A stretch of 64,000 nucleotides of DNA from the NCBI RefSeq assembly GCF_900114015.1, contig NZ_FORN01000026.1, forward strand, positions 1-64,000, in the 5' to 3' direction. The notes beneath the pieces are model-generated. The model saw only the letters and a list, made by a program, of their open reading frames with translations. It was not told where the DNA came from and made no database searches. Positions 34,325 to 42,955 of this stretch are shown here, one piece after another. The DNA is from Caulobacter sp. UNC279MFTsu5.1 (lineage in GTDB: Bacteria; Pseudomonadota; Alphaproteobacteria; Caulobacterales; Caulobacteraceae). A program made the translations under genes and the position numbers. How positions within the stretch are numbered: the stretch's first letter is position 1; each line of letters opens with the position of its first letter.

Positions 34325-35422
34325 ATGCCTTCCTCGACCGCCGCCTCTCTCGCCTCGATCCCCGTCTCCACCGACGACCTGCGCATCTCGCGCCTGCAGA
34401 CCCTCAGCCCGCCGGCCCAGGTGATCGGCGAGGCGCCGGCCACCTCGTCGATCGCCGAGGTCGTCGGCGACGCCCGCCAGGCGGTGCACCAGATCCTGCA
34501 TGGCCGCGATGACCGGCTGGTGGTGGTGATCGGGCCCTGCTCGATCCACGACCCCAGGGCCGCCCTCGACTACGCCCGCCGCCTGGCCGTCGAGCGCGAG
34601 CGTCACGCCGGCGAGCTGGAAGTGGTGATGCGGGTCTATTTCGAGAAACCGCGCACCACGGTCGGCTGGAAGGGGCTGATCAACGACCCCGACCTGGACG
34701 GCGGCTTCCGGATCAACGAGGGCCTGCGGCTGGCGCGGCGGGTGCTGCTGGACGTCAGCGCCCAGGGCCTGCCGGCCGCCTGCGAGTTCCTGGACGTCAC
34801 CACCCCGCAATACATCGCCGACCTGGTGGCCTGGGGCGCGATCGGGGCTCGCACCACCGAAAGCCAGATCCACCGCGAGATGGCTTCGGGCCTTTCGTGC
34901 CCGGTCGGCTTCAAGAACGGCACCAACGGCGACGTCAAGGTGGCGGTCGACGCGGTGCTGGCCGCCGCCCAGCCGCACCATTTCCTGGCCGTGACCAAGG
35001 AGGGCCGCGCCGCCATCGCCACCACCACCGGCAACCCCGACAGCCACGTCGTGCTGCGCGGCGGCAAGACGCCCAACTACGACGCCGCCAGCGTCGCGGC
35101 CGTGGCCGAAGCCCTGACCAAGGCCGGCCTGCCGCCGCGCATCATGGTCGACGCCAGCCACGCCAACAGCGGCAAGAACCACGAGAACCAGCCCGCCGTC
35201 GTCGCCGACCTCTGCGCCCAGGTGGCAACCGGCCGCGCGCCGATCATGGGCGTGATGATCGAGAGCAACCTGGTCGCCGGCCGCCAGGACATCATCCCGG
35301 GCCGGCCCCTGACCTACGGCCAGTCGGTCACCGACGCCTGCATCGACTGGGACACGTCCGTGCGCCTGCTCGACGACTTGGCGGCGGCGGTGCGGGCCGG
35401 ACGCCAGGCGGTGAAGTCCTAG
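34325..35422 (+). CDS. aroG: 3-deoxy-7-phosphoheptulonate synthase (DAHP synthase, class I)
   Basis: The 365-residue enzyme is a class I AroF/G/H-type DAHP synthase with LVVVIGPCSIHDPRAALDYA (metal Cys near residue 63), RVYFEKPRTTVGWKGLINDP, GARTTESQIHREMASG, FKNGTNGDVKVAVDAV and MVDASHANSGKNH. It condenses PEP and erythrose 4-phosphate, the first step of the shikimate pathway. ATG 34325 aligns with the family N-terminus; an in-frame start at 34286 falls next to the attenuator terminator and is rejected. Expression appears controlled by the aromatic leader upstream. Confidence 0.97.
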   Translation: MPSSTAASLASIPVSTDDLRISRLQTLSPPAQVIGEAPATSSIAEVVGDARQAVHQILHGRDDRLVVVIGPCSIHDPRAALDYARRLAVERERHAGELEVVMRVYFEKPRTTVGWKGLINDPDLDGGFRINEGLRLARRVLLDVSAQGLPAACEFLDVTTPQYIADLVAWGAIGARTTESQIHREMASGLSCPVGFKNGTNGDVKVAVDAVLAAAQPHHFLAVTKEGRAAIATTTGNPDSHVVLRGGKTPNYDAASVAAVAEALTKAGLPPRIMVDASHANSGKNHENQPAVVADLCAQVATGRAPIMGVMIESNLVAGRQDIIPGRPLTYGQSVTDACIDWDTSVRLLDDLAAAVRAGRQAVKS

Positions 35423-35446
35423 GGTCTGGACTCAATTGCCCCACGG

Positions 35447-35551
35447 TTGTCATCCCGGCCGAAGCGAAGCGTAGAGCCGGGATCCAGGGGCCACCGCAAT
35501 GCGCCGGCCCCTGGATCCCGGACAGCCTCTGCGAGGCTTCCGGGATAACAA
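35447..35551. repeat. Palindromic intergenic repeat, family 2
   Basis: TTGTCATCCCGG at the left end pairs with CCGGGATAACAA at the right end (11 of 12), and an inner pair GGATCCAGGGGCC / GGCCCCTGGATCC forms a long second stem. The element follows aroG by 24 bp and can end its transcript. It is of the same type as 16323-16448 and 45256-45369. Confidence 0.78.
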
Positions 35552-35720
35552 CGATTGAGTATTGCCCCTCAGGCGGATCGACGTCCGAGGCCGTGCGTGG
35601 TCCTCGTCCCCGGAGCCGACCGCCCTTATTGTCCGACCAGTACGCTGGCCCGCTCCACGATCCGTGCTACCCATGGCCCAACGGCGCGCGGCAGGTCGCC
35701 GGTCCAACGGGGATGAAGTC

Positions 35721-37409
35721 ATGCGGAACCGTGTCGGCGCCGGCCTGTTCGTCGCCCTGCTGCTGGCGGGATCCTCGGCCTTCGCCCAGGCGCCCGCCGA
35801 CATCCCGGTGTCCATCACCGTCGACGCCGCCAAGCCCGTCGGGGAATTGCGGCCGATCTGGCGGTTCTTCGGAGCGGACGAGCCGAACTACGCGACCATG
35901 AAGGACGGCCGCAAGCTGCTGGGCCACCTGGGCGCGCTCAGGTCCAAGGCCGTCTATTTCCGCACTCACAACCTGCTGAACACCGGCGACGGGACCCCCG
36001 CCCTGAAGTGGGGCAGCACCAATGTCTATGCCGAGGACGCCAGCGGACGTCCGGTCTACGATTGGACGATCCTGGACCGCTTGTTCGACACCTACCTGGC
36101 CAATGGGGTCCGGCCCTATGTCCAGATCGGCTTCATGCCCCAGGCGCTGTCGACCCGGCCCGAGCCCTATCAGCACGCCTGGCGGCCGGGCTTCGACTAC
36201 AACCTGATCAGCGGCGGCTGGGGCTATCCGCCTAAGGACTACGACAAGTGGTCGGAGCTGGCCTACCAGTGGACGCGCCACTGCGTCGAACGCTACGGCC
36301 GGGCCGAGGTCGAGACCTGGTATTTCGAGGTCTGGAACGAACCGAACGGTCCCGCCTACTGGAAGGGCACGCCACAGGAATTCCACAAGCTGCACGACTA
36401 CGCCATCGCCGGCGTGCGACGGGCCCTGCCCACGGCCCGGGTCGGCGGACCCGACGTGGCCGGCAGCGGCGGCCAGTTCATGGAGGACTTCCTCACCCAC
36501 GTGACCGAGGGGACCAACTACGCCACCGGCCAGAAGGGCACGCCGACCGACTTCCTGGCCTTCCACGCCAAGGGCGCGCCGCGCTTCGTCGACGGCCACG
36601 TCCAGATGGGGATCGCCGCCCAGCTGGCCGGCATCGACAAGGGCTTCTCGATGATCGCCGCGCGGCCGGCCCTGAAGGACAAGCCCATCGTGATCGGCGA
36701 GTCCGACCCGGAAGGCTGCGCCGCCTGCCAGGGCCCCAGCTTCGGCTATCGCAACGGCACGGTCTATTCCAGCTACACCGCCGCCAGCTTCGCCCGCGCG
36801 CACGACCTGGCGGCGCGGCGCGGCGTCACCCTGGACGGCGCCCTGACCTGGGCGTTCGAGTTCGAGGACCAGCCCTATTTCGCCGGCTTCCGCCAGCTGT
36901 CGAGCAACGGCCTGGACCTGGCGGTGCTCAACGTGTTCCGGATGTTCAGCCTGATGGGCCCCGAGCGGCTCGAGGCGGTCAGCTCGGGTCAGATCCCGCT
37001 GGACGAGATCGTCGCCCAGGGGGTGCGCGGCCGTCCAGATGTCGGGACCCTGGCCAGCCTGGGCCCCGACCGGCTGGCGATCCTGGTGTGGAACTATCAC
37101 GACGACGATGTGCCCGGCCCGGCCGCCGACGTCAGCCTGGTCCTCAAGAACCTGCCCCGCGCCTTCACCGGCGGCAGGCTGGTCCACTACCGGGTCGACG
37201 AGACGCACGGCAACGTCTACGGGGCCTGGCGGCGGATGGGCTCGCCCATGGCGCCGACCAAGGCCCAGTACGACGCCCTGGAGCAGGCCAGCAGCCTGGC
37301 GGTGATCGACAGCCCGCCGCCGGTTCGCGGCAAGAACGGCCTGACCCTGACCTTCCAGCTGCCGCGCCAGGGCGTGTCCCTGCTGGTGCTGGAGCGGGCC
37401 AGGCCGTAG
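35721..37409 (+). CDS. GH39-like beta-xylosidase family glycoside hydrolase
   Basis: The 562-residue precursor starts at ATG 35721 (GGGGA ribosome binding site) with a signal peptide ending FAQ. The TIM barrel resembles GH39 (beta-xylosidase / alpha-iduronidase): WYFEVWNEPNG with acid/base Glu207 and IVIGESDPEG with nucleophile Glu327, followed by a C-terminal beta domain. It is probably periplasmic or surface-exposed and attacks side chains of plant cell-wall glycans. It stands at the left edge of the pectin locus and converges with a TonB-dependent receptor gene. Confidence 0.85.
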   Translation: MRNRVGAGLFVALLLAGSSAFAQAPADIPVSITVDAAKPVGELRPIWRFFGADEPNYATMKDGRKLLGHLGALRSKAVYFRTHNLLNTGDGTPALKWGSTNVYAEDASGRPVYDWTILDRLFDTYLANGVRPYVQIGFMPQALSTRPEPYQHAWRPGFDYNLISGGWGYPPKDYDKWSELAYQWTRHCVERYGRAEVETWYFEVWNEPNGPAYWKGTPQEFHKLHDYAIAGVRRALPTARVGGPDVAGSGGQFMEDFLTHVTEGTNYATGQKGTPTDFLAFHAKGAPRFVDGHVQMGIAAQLAGIDKGFSMIAARPALKDKPIVIGESDPEGCAACQGPSFGYRNGTVYSSYTAASFARAHDLAARRGVTLDGALTWAFEFEDQPYFAGFRQLSSNGLDLAVLNVFRMFSLMGPERLEAVSSGQIPLDEIVAQGVRGRPDVGTLASLGPDRLAILVWNYHDDDVPGPAADVSLVLKNLPRAFTGGRLVHYRVDETHGNVYGAWRRMGSPMAPTKAQYDALEQASSLAVIDSPPPVRGKNGLTLTFQLPRQGVSLLVLERARP

Positions 37410-37420
37410 CGGCGTGGAGA

Positions 37421-37443
37421 CGACCGGCCGCGGCGGCCGGTCG
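37421..37443. terminator. Hairpin between convergent GH39 and receptor genes
   Basis: Perfect 9-bp arms CGACCGGCC and GGCCGGTCG with a 5-nt loop lie between the two stop codons. There is no T tract, so termination efficiency is uncertain. Confidence 0.55.
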
Positions 37444-37451
37444 CATTCGGT

Positions 37452-40343
37452 CTAGAACTTGTACTGCAGCCCCAGATTCCACTGCCGCCCGGTGTGGGTG
37501 TAGACGAACGTGCTGTCGCGGTCGGAATCGATGAACTGGCGATTGAACCGGTCGAGGATGTTCAGTCCCTCCAGCGAGAGCTTGAACTTCTCGTTGATCT
37601 GGTACGAGGCCGCCAGGTCGAAGGTCAGGTTCTCGTCATAGCCTTCCAGGTCCTGCAGCGGGTTGTTGGCCGGCAGGGCGACGATCGACTTGTCGCGGTA
37701 GGCGGCCGAGATCCGGGCGCTGAACCTGTCGTCCTCGTAGAACAGCGTGGCGTTGTAGGCGTTCTTGGACAAACCCACCAGATCGTTGGTCGTCACCCCG
37801 CCGGCCGCCAGGAAGTAGTCGATCTGCGAGTCGACATAGGTGTAGTTGATCAGTGCGCCGGTATGGCGCAGCAGGCCGGGCAGGAACGTGAAGTTCTGCT
37901 GGTAGTTGATCTCGAAGCCTTTGAGCGGGCCGCCGGGCGTGTTCACCGGGCGGGTGACGGTGATCGGGGTGTTGTCCGGATCCACGCCCGACGCGCCCAG
38001 CAGCGACATCGGCAGGCCCGTCTGGCGGAAGGTCATCTGCTGGGACTGGTTCTGCACATAGGTGGCGATATCTTTGTAGAAGACGCCCACGCCCAGCAGC
38101 GCGCCCGGGGCGAAGTACCATTCCGCGCCCAGGTCGACCGTCGTGGCGCGGATCGGATCCAGGTCCGGATTGCCCGAGGTGATCGACGGCGTGCCGGTCA
38201 GGTTCAGGCTGCCGCCGGGGGTCAGGAAGCCCAGGTCCGGTCGCGACACGACCTTGGCTCCCGAGAAGCGCACGACCAAGTTCTCGCGGACGTCGACCGC
38301 GACGTTAAACGACGGCAGGACGTCGTGGTACTTGTTCTCGGCTGTCACCTGCGCCGGCGTCGGGCCAATCTGGTAACCGCGCGACTGCAGCTCGGTCTGG
38401 GCGAAGCGGAAGCCGATGTCGCCGCGCACCGGCAGGCCGCCGATCTGGGTCTTCAGGTCGGCCTGAAAATAGGCCGAGGCCACTTTCTCGTCGACGCGCC
38501 GGACGCCGCCATAGTTCGGGACCAGGGCGTACATCCCGGTCTCGCTGTAGAGGTTCTGGCTGGCGACGAACTTGTCGTAGTCGATGGTCGCCCAGCGGCT
38601 GGGAAAGACCCCGTCGTCGAGGCCGTGGCCGCCGAAGCCGGACACCACCTTGGTCACCGCCTTCAACTCGGCCGTGCTCAGGGTCGGCACCAGGAAGTTG
38701 TTCGCCCGCTGCTTGGCCGAGGTGTCGAACGAGAACTCGTCATAATGCCCGCCGACCTTGAGCGTCAGGTCGTCGTCATAGGCCCAGGCCAGGTTCACCT
38801 CGGCGGTCTTGTAGATGTTGGTGGTGTAGATCTGCTGCAGCCGCACCTCGGCGTTGGGCGCGCCGAAGCTGTAGAGCCCGGCGTCGGTCACGTCGAAATC
38901 GTGCGTGATGATCGGCTGGTCGCGGTTCTTGCGAAAGTCGATGGTCATGCCGGCGTTGGGCCGCTGGAACATGATCGTGGTGGTCATCGGCTGGTCGTAG
39001 TCGGACTTGGAGTAGCCGATCAGTCCGGTCACCTTCAGGCGGTCGGTCAGCTCGTGCGTCCCGGCCAGAGTGTATTGCTGGAAGACGTTCTCGAACTCGT
39101 CGTGCTGGGTGTCGGAGCGGATGTCGACGCCGTCGAAGCGGGCGTAGTCGACGTCGTAGACCGTCTGACCCAGATTGACGCCGGCGGTGTGGCTGGTCCC
39201 CGCGTTGCGCAGGATCAGCTCGCGCACGGCGGTCTGCGGCTTGCCGTTCTGGCTGATGGCGCGGGCGAACGAGAAGCCCTCCAGCCAGTTCTCCTCGCGC
39301 TTGACGTCGTAGTCCGAATAGAGGGCGTCGAAGCTGAGCGAGGTCCGCGAGGTCGGCTTCCACTGCAGGGCCAGGGTGGCGCCGGTGCGCGTCTGGTCGT
39401 GATGGAACCGGCCGTAGCGCGGCAGGCGCGGGAAGAACACGGTCGAGCGGTTGGCCTGGGCGTAGACCGTGTCGTTGGCCGCCGGCCGGGCTACGCCGGC
39501 GGCGCAGTTGAGGGCGTCCGTGCCGTTACCGGCGTTGGTCGCCGGGTTCTGCGGCGCGACGCCGACCGGGGTGCAGAAGCCGCCGTCGACCGTGGCCGGG
39601 TTCCAGCCGCCCGAACCCCACTGGTCCTCGAGGAACTTGCGCTTGCTGTAGGCCAGCGAGGCCTGGGCTCCGAACTCGCCCCAGGTGGTGTTCCAGCTAT
39701 TGCCGGCCACGGCCGTGAACTTGGGATCGACGTTCCTGGACAGGTCGTTGTAGCCGGCCGAGGCGCCCAGCACGAAGGTCAGGCCCTTGTGGTCCAGCGG
39801 CTTGGCGGTCTCCAGATCGACGGTCGCGCCCAGCGAGCCTTCGATGACCTCGGCCTGGGCGGTCTTGCGCACCGTGATGCCGCTGAACAGCTCCGAGGCG
39901 AAGGTGTTGAAGTCGAAGCCCCGGCCGAGGTTGGCGCCGCGGTCGCTGGTGGTGGCGCCGCTGGTCGACTGGGCCTCCATGCCGTTGATGCGCACGCGGG
40001 TGAAGGTGGGCGGCAGGCCGCGGACGGTGATCGTGCGGCCCTCGCCGGCCACCCGAGTGATCGACACGCCGGGCACGCGCTGGATCGATTCGGCCAAGTT
40101 CGCGTCGGGGAAGTCGGCGATGTCCTCGGCCTTGATGGCGTCGACCACGCCCGAGGACTGGCGCTTGACGCTCAGGGCGCTCTTGAGGCTTTCGCGAAAG
40201 CCGGTGACCACCACCTCCTCGACGGTGTTGTCGGGCGAGGGGGCGGTCTGGGCGTCGGCGGCGCTGGCCGCCAGGACGCCCGTGAAGGCCAGGGCGAGCG
40301 CCGAGCAACCCGTGCCCCAGCGCCGAATGCGATGGTCAGACAT
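37452..40343 (-). CDS. TonB-dependent receptor, carbohydrate type
   Basis: The 963-residue precursor has a signal peptide (cleavage near ADA/QTAP), a TonB-box-like EEVVVTGFRESL, and a plug with SVKRQSSGVVDAIKAEDIAD, FPDANLAESIQRVPGVSITR and GRTITVRGLPPTF. It ends in a 22-strand barrel terminating YKF. The FPDANLAESIQRVPGV form is characteristic of the large oligosaccharide receptors of Caulobacter and Xanthomonas. ATG 40343 follows GAGGAGGG. It probably imports pectic or side-chain oligosaccharides; the divergent esterase gene shares its control region. Confidence 0.93.
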   Translation of the reverse strand: MSDHRIRRWGTGCSALALAFTGVLAASAADAQTAPSPDNTVEEVVVTGFRESLKSALSVKRQSSGVVDAIKAEDIADFPDANLAESIQRVPGVSITRVAGEGRTITVRGLPPTFTRVRINGMEAQSTSGATTSDRGANLGRGFDFNTFASELFSGITVRKTAQAEVIEGSLGATVDLETAKPLDHKGLTFVLGASAGYNDLSRNVDPKFTAVAGNSWNTTWGEFGAQASLAYSKRKFLEDQWGSGGWNPATVDGGFCTPVGVAPQNPATNAGNGTDALNCAAGVARPAANDTVYAQANRSTVFFPRLPRYGRFHHDQTRTGATLALQWKPTSRTSLSFDALYSDYDVKREENWLEGFSFARAISQNGKPQTAVRELILRNAGTSHTAGVNLGQTVYDVDYARFDGVDIRSDTQHDEFENVFQQYTLAGTHELTDRLKVTGLIGYSKSDYDQPMTTTIMFQRPNAGMTIDFRKNRDQPIITHDFDVTDAGLYSFGAPNAEVRLQQIYTTNIYKTAEVNLAWAYDDDLTLKVGGHYDEFSFDTSAKQRANNFLVPTLSTAELKAVTKVVSGFGGHGLDDGVFPSRWATIDYDKFVASQNLYSETGMYALVPNYGGVRRVDEKVASAYFQADLKTQIGGLPVRGDIGFRFAQTELQSRGYQIGPTPAQVTAENKYHDVLPSFNVAVDVRENLVVRFSGAKVVSRPDLGFLTPGGSLNLTGTPSITSGNPDLDPIRATTVDLGAEWYFAPGALLGVGVFYKDIATYVQNQSQQMTFRQTGLPMSLLGASGVDPDNTPITVTRPVNTPGGPLKGFEINYQQNFTFLPGLLRHTGALINYTYVDSQIDYFLAAGGVTTNDLVGLSKNAYNATLFYEDDRFSARISAAYRDKSIVALPANNPLQDLEGYDENLTFDLAASYQINEKFKLSLEGLNILDRFNRQFIDSDRDSTFVYTHTGRQWNLGLQYKF

Positions 40344-40707
40344 CAATCCCTCCTCGTGGAGGCCCGGCCCATGCCGGCCTCTCGCGTTTCCTCGCAGGGC
40401 CGGTTCGTCCGGGCCCGATCATGGGAGAAATCCCATTTATTGGGATAAGCTCTCATTTTGTCGATACGATAAGTCCGACAAGTCGAATTGCAACCGTTTT
40501 GAAATGTGCGTTCGACGAACGCGAGCGCCGAAGGGCAGGCAAGGCCGCGCCCTCGTCGGCACGCGGCATCTCGCCGATCGCCAAACCTCGAATTCCATTT
40601 TACGGGACTTAATCTCGCAATATGAAATCCATTGCCTCGACGCGAGGCGGTCGATATTTGTGGGGTCAACGCAGCGCGACGCAGATCGCAGAGGGAGGCC
40701 GCGCCTG
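40344..40707. promoter_or_regulatory. Divergent control region, receptor and esterase operons
   Basis: This 364-bp A/T-richer gap has no gene. It contains a palindrome ATGGGA-GAAA-TCCCAT at 40421-40436 continuing into TTATTGGGA, a TCTCATTTTGTCGA half-site at 40451-40464, and TCTCGCAATATGAA at 40613-40626. These resemble the operator-like motif found before the PL11, GH2 and IclR genes. Confidence 0.5.
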
Positions 40708-41988
40708 ATGTGGCATAGACGCGCGGTCCTGGCCGCCCTCGCCGCCGCGCCGACCGCAAGCTGGGCGGTGGAGGCCGAAAAACTGATGCCGGGCTGGGCC
40801 TTCGACTTCGGCGACGACAAGCCCGCCCCCGGCTATGTCCGCGTGGCGCGCGACGCCGCCTACGATCCCGCCGTCGGCCACGGCTTCGAACCCTCCCCCG
40901 CTCCCCTCTCTTCCGGCGGTCCGTTCCTGTTCTCGCTGGCCGCGCCCGAGGGCGACTATCGGGTGACCCTGGCGCTGGGCGGCGAAGCCGCGTCCGACAC
41001 CACGGTCAAGGCCGAGTCCCGCCGCCTGATGGCCGAGCGGATCGTCGCCAAGGCGGGCGGGACCGCGACCGTGACGTTCGTCGTCAATGTCCGCAACGCC
41101 ACCCTGACGCCCCCGCCGCCCAACGCCCCCGGCGGCGTGCGGGTGCTGCTCAATCCGCGCGAGGAGGGCTCGTACGACTGGGACGACAAGCTGACCCTGG
41201 AGTTCTGCGGACCGGCCCCGGCCGTGCGCCGCCTGCGGGTCGAGCCCGTCACCGTGCCGGTGGTCTACCTGGCCGGCGACTCCACCGTCACCGACCAGCG
41301 CTTCGAGCCGGGGGCCAGTTGGGGCCAGATGCTGCCCCGGTTCTTCAAGCCCGACGTCTCGGTGGCCAACCACGCGGAGTCCGGCGAGACCCTGAAGGCC
41401 TTCCTGGTGGAACGCCGGCTGGACAAGCTGCTCAGCCGCATCAAGCCGGGCGACTGGCTGCTGATCCAGTTCGGCCACAACGACCAGAAGATCCAGTGGC
41501 CCCAGACCTATGTCGAGGCGGCCACCACCTATCGCGACTATCTGAAGGCCTATGTCGGCGAGGCCCGGCGGCGCGGGGCCAGGCCGGTGCTGGTGACCTC
41601 GATGCACCGCCGCAGGTTCAACGCGGCCGGCAGGATCGTCAACACGCTCGGCGATTATCCCGAGGCCGTGCGCGCCGTCGGCCGCGAGACCGGCGTCCCG
41701 GTCATCGACCTGCTGGACATGAGCGCGGCGCTGTACGAGGCCCTGGGCCCCAACAATGCCTGGAAGGCCTTCGCCGACGGCGGCAAGGACGTCACCCATC
41801 ACAACAACTACGGCGCCTATATGCTGGCGCAGTGCGTAGTGAGCGGGATCCGCGCCCAGGTCCCCGACCTGGCCGCCCACCTGGTCGACGACCTGCCGTC
41901 GTTCGACCCGGCGCATCCGCCCTCGCCCGACGGCTTCGTCCTGGCGCCCAGCGCCGCCCACAGCTCGGAGGCTCCCCGTGGCAACTGA
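40708..41988 (+). CDS. Rhamnogalacturonan acetylesterase-like SGNH hydrolase with N-terminal beta domain
   Basis: The 426-residue precursor has a signal peptide (to about WAVE, residue 22), an N-terminal galactose-binding-like beta domain (MPGWAFDFGDDKPAPGYVRV, residues 27-175) and a C-terminal SGNH esterase domain. The latter has Ser192 in VYLAGDSTVTD, a QFGHND block III, and a DVTHHNNYGAY segment supplying the Asp/His pair. It probably removes acetyl groups from rhamnogalacturonan or other pectins. It overlaps the next gene by 11 bp and starts an operon of four enzymes. Confidence 0.88.
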   Translation: MWHRRAVLAALAAAPTASWAVEAEKLMPGWAFDFGDDKPAPGYVRVARDAAYDPAVGHGFEPSPAPLSSGGPFLFSLAAPEGDYRVTLALGGEAASDTTVKAESRRLMAERIVAKAGGTATVTFVVNVRNATLTPPPPNAPGGVRVLLNPREEGSYDWDDKLTLEFCGPAPAVRRLRVEPVTVPVVYLAGDSTVTDQRFEPGASWGQMLPRFFKPDVSVANHAESGETLKAFLVERRLDKLLSRIKPGDWLLIQFGHNDQKIQWPQTYVEAATTYRDYLKAYVGEARRRGARPVLVTSMHRRRFNAAGRIVNTLGDYPEAVRAVGRETGVPVIDLLDMSAALYEALGPNNAWKAFADGGKDVTHHNNYGAYMLAQCVVSGIRAQVPDLAAHLVDDLPSFDPAHPPSPDGFVLAPSAAHSSEAPRGN

Positions 41989-42955
41989 TCCTGCGCTGGA
42001 CCGCCGCGCCCTGCTCGGCCTTGGCGCCCTGGCCGTAGCCGCGCCCAGTCTTGGCCGCGCCCAGGCCGCGCCGCCTTCGCCCGTCGAGGTCATGGATCTG
42101 TGGCCCGGCAAGCCGCCTGGCGGCGAGAAGGTCACGGTCACCGAGCGGGTGATCCTGCGTCGGCCCGGCGGCGATCCCAACGACACCGCCTTCCTGAACG
42201 TCACCCGGCCCTGGCTGACGATGCGTCGGCCGGCCAAGCCGAACGGCGCGGCCATCCTGATGATCCCGGGCGGCGGCTATATCCGCGTGGCGGTCAGCAA
42301 GGTCGGCGGGCCGATCGACGCCTGGATCGCCGACCAGGGCGTCACCGCCTTCGTCATGGACTACCGCCTGCCGGCCGACGGCTGGGCGGCTGGGCCGGAC
42401 GTCGCCCTGCAGGACGCCCAGCGCGCCATCCGCCTGATCCGCGCCAACGCCGGCAAGTGGGGCCTGGATCCCGAGCGGATCGCCGTGACCGGCTTCTCGG
42501 CCGGCGGCCACATCGCCGCGCGGCTGGCCACCCGCTTTGGCGTCGAGACCTACGCCCCCGTGGACGCGGCCGACCGCCTGTCGACCCGGCCGGCGGCGGC
42601 GGGCCTGTTCTATCCGGTCATCACCATGACCGCGCCGCACGCCCACGGCAGCTCGCTGAGGTCGCTGCTGGGCGCCGATCCCACCGAGGCCCAGCGCCTG
42701 GCGGTGTCGGCCGAGCACGACATCCCCGCCGACGCTCCGCCGACCTTCATCGCCGCCGCGGCCGACGACAAGGTGGTGGCGATGGAGAACAGCCTGCTGA
42801 TGTTCCAGGCCCTGCGGGCCAAGTCGGTCGCCAGCGAGCTGCACGTCTTCGAGTCCGGCGGCCACGGCTTCGGCCTCACCGGCCCCGCCGGCGTCGCCAT
42901 GCCCTGGCCCGCCCTGCTAGACGCCTTCCTGAAGCGGCACGGCCTCTACCCATGA
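41978..42955 (+). CDS. Exported alpha/beta-hydrolase esterase
   Basis: The 325-residue protein has a twin-arginine-like export signal (LDRRALLGLGALAVAAPSLG), an oxyanion GGGY at 98-101, nucleophile Ser174 in VTGFSAGGH, an Asp in AAADDKVV and a His in ESGGHGFG. It resembles BD-FAE/Axe-type acetyl or feruloyl esterases found with pectinases and xylanases. The start is GTG 41978 inside the preceding gene, and its stop overlaps the GH28 ATG (ATGA), indicating translational coupling. Confidence 0.88.
   Translation: MATDPALDRRALLGLGALAVAAPSLGRAQAAPPSPVEVMDLWPGKPPGGEKVTVTERVILRRPGGDPNDTAFLNVTRPWLTMRRPAKPNGAAILMIPGGGYIRVAVSKVGGPIDAWIADQGVTAFVMDYRLPADGWAAGPDVALQDAQRAIRLIRANAGKWGLDPERIAVTGFSAGGHIAARLATRFGVETYAPVDAADRLSTRPAAAGLFYPVITMTAPHAHGSSLRSLLGADPTEAQRLAVSAEHDIPADAPPTFIAAAADDKVVAMENSLLMFQALRAKSVASELHVFESGGHGFGLTGPAGVAMPWPALLDAFLKRHGLYP

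Noticed and set aside
37494..40448. Long plus-strand open frame antisense to the receptor gene
   Set aside because: The minus strand carries a complete TonB-dependent receptor with signal peptide and plug motifs. The plus translation has no domain.
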